Position numbers and translations under genes: made by a program. A DNA stretch of 64,000 bases from NCBI RefSeq assembly GCF_042662225.1, contig NZ_JBHSYQ010000016.1, positions 372,001 to 436,000 of the forward strand, in the 5' to 3' direction. This stretch comes from Nibribacter roseus. GTDB lineage: Bacteria > Bacteroidota > Bacteroidia > Cytophagales > Hymenobacteraceae. Below the pieces are notes generated by a model that worked only from the letters and a program-made list of their open reading frames with translations, was not told the DNA's origin and ran no database searches. Below, one piece after another: positions 59,343 through 64,000 of the stretch (position 1 is the stretch's first letter; every line of letters starts with the position of its first letter).

Positions 59343-60416
59343 ATGTTAAAATCCGAAGGCCATATGAAGAGCTTGTGGAAAATAGCGTTAATTACTTCTG
59401 TGGCGTGGGGCGTGGTGAGTATTTTCCCTTTGGTTAACGCTGGCAAACCCTTATTTCTGCAGAGACGCCCTCTCCGAGTTCACCGTCCCCCCAATTTCCC
59501 TTTTGAGCCTTCCAATCAGGAAATCCTGCTTGTTGTGGCGGGCATTTCACTGTTAATGTTTAGCCTATGGTTCATCAACATGTACTTGTACGGTTGGGTT
59601 GAACGGTTTAACCGCAGCGAAAAAGTAAAGAACAGTATCCGGTATGTAACCAGTTACTTGCTCACTGTCGGTATTTACTACGGTCATTCTGCCTTGCTCC
59701 TGGCATTCTATGAAGGTGGACGCCCCCGTATGTTTCCCTTAGTGGTAGCGCTCACCAACAACACCATTATTCTAGTGCTCATGGACCTGCTCATTCTGCA
59801 GCGTAAAAGTGCCCAGATAGCCGTTGAGAACAGCCAGCTGAAGATGAACCACGCCATTGCCCAGCACCAGCACCTCAAACACCAGCTGCAGCCGCATTTC
59901 CTGTTCAACTCGCTCAACACCTTGAAATCGCTCATTAAAAAGCAGCGGCCCGAGGCCGAGGAATACCTGGTGCGGCTGTCAGATTTGCTCAGGGCCTCCA
60001 TCACCGGACAGGACGAAACCACCATTCCGCTGAAAGAGGAACTAAAGCTCTGCGTTGATTACCTGGAGATGCAGAAAGTGCGTTTCAAATATTCTTTTTC
60101 TTACATTATTGACATACCTGAGCCCATTCTGCTCACCGGCTGCCTACCCATTTTTTCGTTGCAGCTGCTAGTGGAAAATGCCATCAAGCATAATGCCTTT
60201 ACTGTAGAAGAACCCCTCACCATCCGGATCGCTTACAGAACAGATGACACCATTTTGGTCTGGAACAACAAAAAGCCAAAGCAAACTCTGGAGCCAAGCT
60301 CAGGGATCGGACTCAAAAACCTGATGGAGCGGTACCAAGTCATTAGTGGGCATGGCATAAAAGTTATTGAGATGGATAAGTCATTTTCAGTAGAACTTAA
60401 ATTAATATTTTCATGA
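59343..60416 (+). CDS. LytS/YehU-type sensor histidine kinase
   Basis: 357-residue inner-membrane kinase. There are about four transmembrane segments (LWKIALITSVAWGVVSIFPLV, ILLVVAGISLLMFSLWFINMYL, YVTSYLLTVGIYYGHSALLLAF, FPLVVALTNNTIILVLMDLLIL), no extracytoplasmic sensor domain, a short coiled coil, then a His_kinase domain (AQHQHLKHQLQPHFLFNSLNTLKSLIKK) with the phosphorylated His, and the ATPase lobe LLVENAIKHNAFTVEE and SGIGLKNLMERY. An ATG at 59364 with a GAAGG site 6 bases upstream is an alternative start. Overlaps the regulator by 4 bases. Confidence 0.9.
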   Translation: MLKSEGHMKSLWKIALITSVAWGVVSIFPLVNAGKPLFLQRRPLRVHRPPNFPFEPSNQEILLVVAGISLLMFSLWFINMYLYGWVERFNRSEKVKNSIRYVTSYLLTVGIYYGHSALLLAFYEGGRPRMFPLVVALTNNTIILVLMDLLILQRKSAQIAVENSQLKMNHAIAQHQHLKHQLQPHFLFNSLNTLKSLIKKQRPEAEEYLVRLSDLLRASITGQDETTIPLKEELKLCVDYLEMQKVRFKYSFSYIIDIPEPILLTGCLPIFSLQLLVENAIKHNAFTVEEPLTIRIAYRTDDTILVWNNKKPKQTLEPSSGIGLKNLMERYQVISGHGIKVIEMDKSFSVELKLIFS

Positions 60417-61171
60417 ACATTGTTATCATTGAAGACGAGGCCCTGATGGCCGAGGACCTTTCTGATACGCTTTTGGAAGTTGAACCGGGTGTAAATATCC
60501 AAGCCAAATTACCCTCTGTAAAGACGGCCATTGCTTATTTTAAGGAAAACGCCGCCCCAGATCTTATTTTCTCAGATATTCAGCTGGGCGACGGGTTGAG
60601 CTTTGAGGTGTTCAGCGCCATGGAAATCTCCAAGCCTGTAGTGTTCTGCACCGCCTACAACGAGTACGCCCTAGACGCTTTCCGGGCCAACGGCATTGAC
60701 TATATTCTGAAGCCGTTCAGCCAAGACACCGTCCGGAAAACCCTGCAGAAGTTCAAGCAACTGCAGGCCAGTTTAGCCACTTCTAAACCAGACTACCAAG
60801 CACTCCTGCAGATGCTCGACAACCGCCTTTCCCAGAAGCCCAGCTCCGTGTTGGTGTTTCAGCGCGACAAGATCATTCCGCTGCCTGTAGACCAGATCGC
60901 CGTTTGCTACTCCCAAAACCTAATCACCCACGTGCTCACTTTTGACCAGAGAAAGTTTACGCTGAGCCACAACCTTGAAGAGATGGAGGCCATTTGCGGA
61001 CCGCAGTTCTTCCGAGCCAACCGTCAGTTTCTGGTCCACCACAAAGCAGTGAAAGAAGCCTCGCAGTACTTCGGGCGTAAGTTGTCATTAGCTCTGACCA
61101 TTCCGTTTACTGAGGAAATCATTGTGAGCAAAGCCAAAAGTCCGTTGTTTCTGCAGTGGCTCTCGCATTAA
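60413..61171 (+). CDS. LytTR response regulator
   Basis: 252-residue regulator for the kinase upstream (ATGA overlap). The receiver domain has IVIIEDEALMAEDL, the phospho-acceptor Asp in DLIFSDIQLGDGLSFEVF, and CTAYNEYALDAFRANGIDYILKPF; the C-terminal LytTR DNA-binding domain has IPLPVDQIAVCYSQNLITHVLTFDQRKF and GPQFFRANRQFLVHHKAV. Targets unknown; nearby candidates are the outer-membrane receptor gene downstream and the lipoprotein pair upstream. A dispersed repeat begins 2 bases after the stop. Confidence 0.94.
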   Translation: MNIVIIEDEALMAEDLSDTLLEVEPGVNIQAKLPSVKTAIAYFKENAAPDLIFSDIQLGDGLSFEVFSAMEISKPVVFCTAYNEYALDAFRANGIDYILKPFSQDTVRKTLQKFKQLQASLATSKPDYQALLQMLDNRLSQKPSSVLVFQRDKIIPLPVDQIAVCYSQNLITHVLTFDQRKFTLSHNLEEMEAICGPQFFRANRQFLVHHKAVKEASQYFGRKLSLALTIPFTEEIIVSKAKSPLFLQWLSH

Positions 61172-61173
61172 GT

Positions 61174-61213
61174 CTGTTTTGGGGCTGTTTTTCTTAAAAC
61201 AGGCCTAAAACAG
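61174..61213. repeat. Dispersed palindromic repeat, copy
   Basis: CTGTTTTGGGGCTGTTTTTC / mirror CAGGCCTAAAACAG. It begins directly after the LytTR gene. Confidence 0.85.
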
Positions 61214-61251
61214 AGCATGATTCAATTTCCCTTCTTACTAAATATACAATT

Positions 61252-61458
61252 ATGGTTTTGGAAGACGCCTGCATCCAATCCTTAGAAAGCCAACTGGCCC
61301 AGAAGCAAAAGCAACTCTATTCCACTGACTTTCAGAAGTTGGGCAAAAGAGACACGCTTTTGTTTTTGAAGGAGCTGAATGAACTGAAGACCCAACTGAA
61401 GTCGCTGAAAAAGCAGAAGCTGAAAGCGGTGAAGCGGAAGGCTTTTGTGGCTGCTTAG
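61252..61458 (+). CDS. Small basic helical protein, unknown
   Basis: 68-residue protein, helical throughout with heptad-like leucines (SLESQLAQKQKQLYSTDFQKLGKRDTLLFLKELNELKTQL) and a basic end (KSLKKQKLKAVKRKAF). No known family. It could be a small DNA- or RNA-associated protein. Lies between two dispersed repeats. Confidence 0.6.
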   Translation: MVLEDACIQSLESQLAQKQKQLYSTDFQKLGKRDTLLFLKELNELKTQLKSLKKQKLKAVKRKAFVAA

Positions 61459-61496
61459 CTCAGTATATAAACATTTCTTATCTACTTTTTGATTTG

Positions 61497-61536
61497 CTGT
61501 TTTCAGCCTGTTTTTCTAAAATAGGGCTGAAAACAG
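61497..61536. repeat. Dispersed palindromic repeat, variant copy
   Basis: CTGTTTTCAGCCTGTTTTTC / mirror TAGGGCTGAAAACAG. The outer arm has TTTTCAGCC and GGCTGAAAA, both sides changed together, so pairing is preserved. Confidence 0.82.
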
Positions 61537-61640
61537 CAATTTTTATTCTGGTTGCATCTCCGGAAATTTCCGCTTTAACCCGCCATTTGCCTGTTTCACG
61601 GTGGTTTAGCTGGTGAGGCGAAGGCCCTTTGCTGACTTTT

Positions 61641-61675
61641 GTTTCATCAGGCAGAAAGCCTGCCCCAGATGAAAC
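61641..61675 (+). promoter_or_regulatory. Hairpin covering the receptor start codon
   Basis: GTTTCATC (61641-61648) pairs with GATGAAAC (61668-61675), with inner GGCAG / CTGCC pairing. The second arm includes the first ATG (61669) of the receptor. Could limit translation until opened. Confidence 0.4.
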
Positions 61676-64000
61676 AAACTATGAGACGCCTTTTTATTTT
61701 ATTCCAACTGCTGGCCTTAGGGTTCAGCGCCTTCGCCCAAAACATTTCAATCACTGGTAAGGCGGTAGACGCCGCAGACCAAACGGCTTTGCCCGGAGCT
61801 ACTGTTGCGCTCATTCGGATGTTGGACTCCACCCAAACGGTCACCCAAACCAGCGCCACCGGCGAATTCAAGTTCTCCGTTCCGCCCGGCAACTATTACC
61901 TGAGGATTTCTTTCGTGAGTTACCGGACGCTGCAGAAAACTATTCCGGCCATGGAATCCCTAAACCTGGGGAACTTGGGGCTGGAAGTGGAAGCGCAGGT
62001 ATTGCAGACGGTAACGGTGGTAGGAAAAATTCCGCCCGGCGAAATGAAGGGAGATACGACCCTATACAACGCCGCTGCCTTTAAAACCGCCCCTGATGCC
62101 AGTGCCGAAGACCTGGTACAGAAGATGCCGGGCATTACCATGGCCAACGGAACCCTGCAGGCGCAGGGGGAGGACGTGAAGCAGGTGCTGGTAGACGGCA
62201 AACGCTTTTTTAGCGATGACCCTAGCGCCGCCCTCCGCAGCCTGCCCGCCGATGTGATCGCCAGCATCGAAATTTTCGACAAGAAGAGTGACCAAGCCGA
62301 ATTCAGCGGCGTGGATGACGGTAACGCGGCCAAAACCATCAACATCGTCACCAAACCAGACAAGCGGAACGGCTACTTCGGAAAAGCCTCGGCTGGGTAC
62401 GGCACCGATAATAAATACATGGTGGGCGTGGCCGTCAATTCGTTTGATGGAGACCAGCGCCTCACGCTCACCGGCTTAACGAACAACATCAATATGCTGG
62501 ATTTCTCGGTGGGCGAAACGCCCGGCGGCGGCATGCGCGGCCGGCGCCCGCCTATGGGCGGGGGCACTACCTCGGGCCTTATTTCTACTAACACCCTTGG
62601 GCTTAATTACAGCGATATGTGGGGCCAAAAAGTGGAAGTGAGCGGAAACTATAAATTCACGAACCGAGGCATCACCAACAACCAATTCAGAATCCAGAAC
62701 TACACCCTGCCTTCAGACTCAAATCAGGTGTACACTGAAAGCCGGCTAAGCAGTACCACTAATACAGATCACCAATTAAACTTCCGGCTGAATTATAAGT
62801 TGAACGAAAACAACCGGCTACTCATTACCCCCAGCTTGTCGGTGAAGGAAAGCACGGCCGACAACGCGGTTTCCAGCGCCACCTCCAACGCCAACGGCCC
62901 CCTGAACCAATCGGATAATACGACGGCCTCCGAAAGCCAATCGCTTACGTTCAACAACAACATCTTGTATAGCCACAACTTTGGCCGCACCAAGCGGTCG
63001 CTTTCGGCCAGTTTGAACACCTCCTACACCACCGTTGACGCGGAGAACCTCTTGCAGGCCAACACCGTCTACTACCGCGGCACGGCTACCAGTTTAGATC
63101 AGAATCTCTTCACAAACCAAGACCGCACCGGCTTTTCCTGGACCGGCGACCTGACCTACAACGAGCCAATAGGAACCTACGGTCAGGGCCAACTGATGTA
63201 TACCGTAGGGAACCAATTCAACGATGCCGACCAGCGGTCGTATGATTTTGACGAGGCCACCGGCACCTACAGTCAGCTGGAACCAAACTTGAGCAACACC
63301 TTTCAGAGCACGTACCTGACCCAGCGCTTCGGTACGGGGTACCAGTTCAACAAAGACGCGTTGCGGGTACGGTTTAATGTGCGGTACCAATTGGCCACGC
63401 TAGACAACGACCAAGTGTACCCTTACGAGAATACCTACACAAGACGGTTTGACAATATCTTGCCCTCGGCCGAAATGAACTATAAATTCTCGGCTACCCA
63501 GAACCTTAATTTCAACTACACCACCAGAACCACAGCCCCCTCGGTAGATCAACTGTCTGAAGCTATTGACAATTCCAATCCGCTGCTGCTGTACCAGGGT
63601 AATTTTGCGTTGCAGCAAAGCTACCAGCACAACATCCGGAGTGGTTTCCGTTATTTCAGCCCAGAAACGAACCGCGTTTTCTTTGTGGGATTGTTTGGGA
63701 GTGTTACCCAGGATTACATTGGCAACAGCATCACCAGAGCCACCACCGAGCCTATTACGCTGGCTAATGGACTGGTGCTGGAGAAAGGCCAGCAGCTGAT
63801 TACGCCGGTCAACTTAGACGGCTTTGTGAACGCGCGTACTTTCTTCCACTTCGGGCAGCCGGTTGATTTCCTGAGTTCAAATTTCGGGCTAAACGGCTCC
63901 GTAGGCTACACCCGCACTCCCGGCTTAACCAACCAAGTACTGAACGTGGCTAGCGCCACCAACGTGGGCGGGGGGCTGAGCCTGAGCAGCAACATCAGTG
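61669..64000 (+). CDS. Outer-membrane beta-barrel receptor (CarboxypepD_reg + OMP_b-brl), 3' end cut
   Basis: I translated this from the ATG at 61669 (a second in-frame ATG is at 61681) to the window end, 777 codons, with no stop. It opens with a signal peptide (MRRLFILFQLLALGFSAFAQ), then a CarboxypepD_reg-like domain (SITGKAVDAADQTALPGATV ... TGEFKF), a plug-like domain (SAEDLVQKMPGITMANGTLQ, QVLVDGKRFFSDDPSAALRSLPADVI) and a long barrel. This layout is that of Bacteroidota TonB-dependent-like or OMP_b-brl_3 proteins without a SusD partner in view. Its regulation by the LytTR pair is possible. Confidence 0.9.
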   Translation, partial: MKQTMRRLFILFQLLALGFSAFAQNISITGKAVDAADQTALPGATVALIRMLDSTQTVTQTSATGEFKFSVPPGNYYLRISFVSYRTLQKTIPAMESLNLGNLGLEVEAQVLQTVTVVGKIPPGEMKGDTTLYNAAAFKTAPDASAEDLVQKMPGITMANGTLQAQGEDVKQVLVDGKRFFSDDPSAALRSLPADVIASIEIFDKKSDQAEFSGVDDGNAAKTINIVTKPDKRNGYFGKASAGYGTDNKYMVGVAVNSFDGDQRLTLTGLTNNINMLDFSVGETPGGGMRGRRPPMGGGTTSGLISTNTLGLNYSDMWGQKVEVSGNYKFTNRGITNNQFRIQNYTLPSDSNQVYTESRLSSTTNTDHQLNFRLNYKLNENNRLLITPSLSVKESTADNAVSSATSNANGPLNQSDNTTASESQSLTFNNNILYSHNFGRTKRSLSASLNTSYTTVDAENLLQANTVYYRGTATSLDQNLFTNQDRTGFSWTGDLTYNEPIGTYGQGQLMYTVGNQFNDADQRSYDFDEATGTYSQLEPNLSNTFQSTYLTQRFGTGYQFNKDALRVRFNVRYQLATLDNDQVYPYENTYTRRFDNILPSAEMNYKFSATQNLNFNYTTRTTAPSVDQLSEAIDNSNPLLLYQGNFALQQSYQHNIRSGFRYFSPETNRVFFVGLFGSVTQDYIGNSITRATTEPITLANGLVLEKGQQLITPVNLDGFVNARTFFHFGQPVDFLSSNFGLNGSVGYTRTPGLTNQVLNVASATNVGGGLSLSSNIS

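Overview
The window looks like a chromosome segment from a Bacteroidota bacterium, most likely Cytophagales/Hymenobacteraceae (Rufibacter- or Pontibacter-like; this placement is an inference from gene content, not a database match). Supporting signs are a fused parE-parC pair of Bacteroidota type, DUF5686, DUF4270 and DUF4199 proteins, an OMP_b-brl-type outer-membrane receptor, LytTR two-component genes, promoters of the TAnnTTTG (-7)/TTG (-33) type, and AT-rich intergenic DNA with weak Shine-Dalgarno signals.

Layout. 1-11153 (mostly minus strand): partial thrS, two TPR proteins, a DUF5686 barrel and topoisomerase IV (parE, parC). 11468-36265: a mixed core region with an AI-2E-type transporter, a stress-type four-helix protein, a DnaQ/GIY-YIG nuclease, a divergent pair of secreted kinase-like paralogues, a GNAT enzyme, topoisomerase IB, an M48 lipoprotein protease, an App1-like phosphatase, mtgA, a lipid kinase, an L,D-transpeptidase, an ABC-F ATPase, two tandem tiny lmo0937-like membrane proteins, a 3-hydroxyacyl-CoA dehydrogenase, dapD and a glycosyltransferase. 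36335-42066: a co-directional block of a FabH-like synthase, a DtxR/MntR regulator and a Mn/Zn ABC importer whose first permease carries its own C-terminal DtxR-like domain; a palindromic candidate metal box overlaps the promoter in front of the block. 42389-44391: thioredoxin-like protein and mnmE.

44377-55320 is an approximately 11 kb genomic island inserted at the 3' end of mnmE. An imperfect 18-bp repeat of the mnmE end (8-bp identical core) lies at both junctions. Its left half carries a tyrosine integrase, an excisionase-like HTH protein, a serine resolvase with repeated operator/res-like sites, an unknown protein and a divergent family-A-polymerase-like protein next to iteron-like repeats. 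Its right half is much more AT-rich: three single-gene modules each followed by an integron attC-like site, with no integron integrase in the window, then a DUF4365-TPR protein that resembles defence nucleases. A broken tyrosine integrase lies just outside (55719-56085), suggesting repeated use of the same site.

56762-64000 returns to core DNA: DUF4270 and Kelch lipoproteins, a LytS/LytTR-type two-component pair, a small basic protein and the start of an outer-membrane beta-barrel receptor cut by the window end.

Across the core DNA there are about 13-14 copies of a roughly 40-bp palindromic intergenic repeat (outer arm CTGTTTTAGG, inner arm near CCTGTTTT); they are absent from the island except for a related half-site motif beside the polymerase-like gene. 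Several copies touch start or stop codons.
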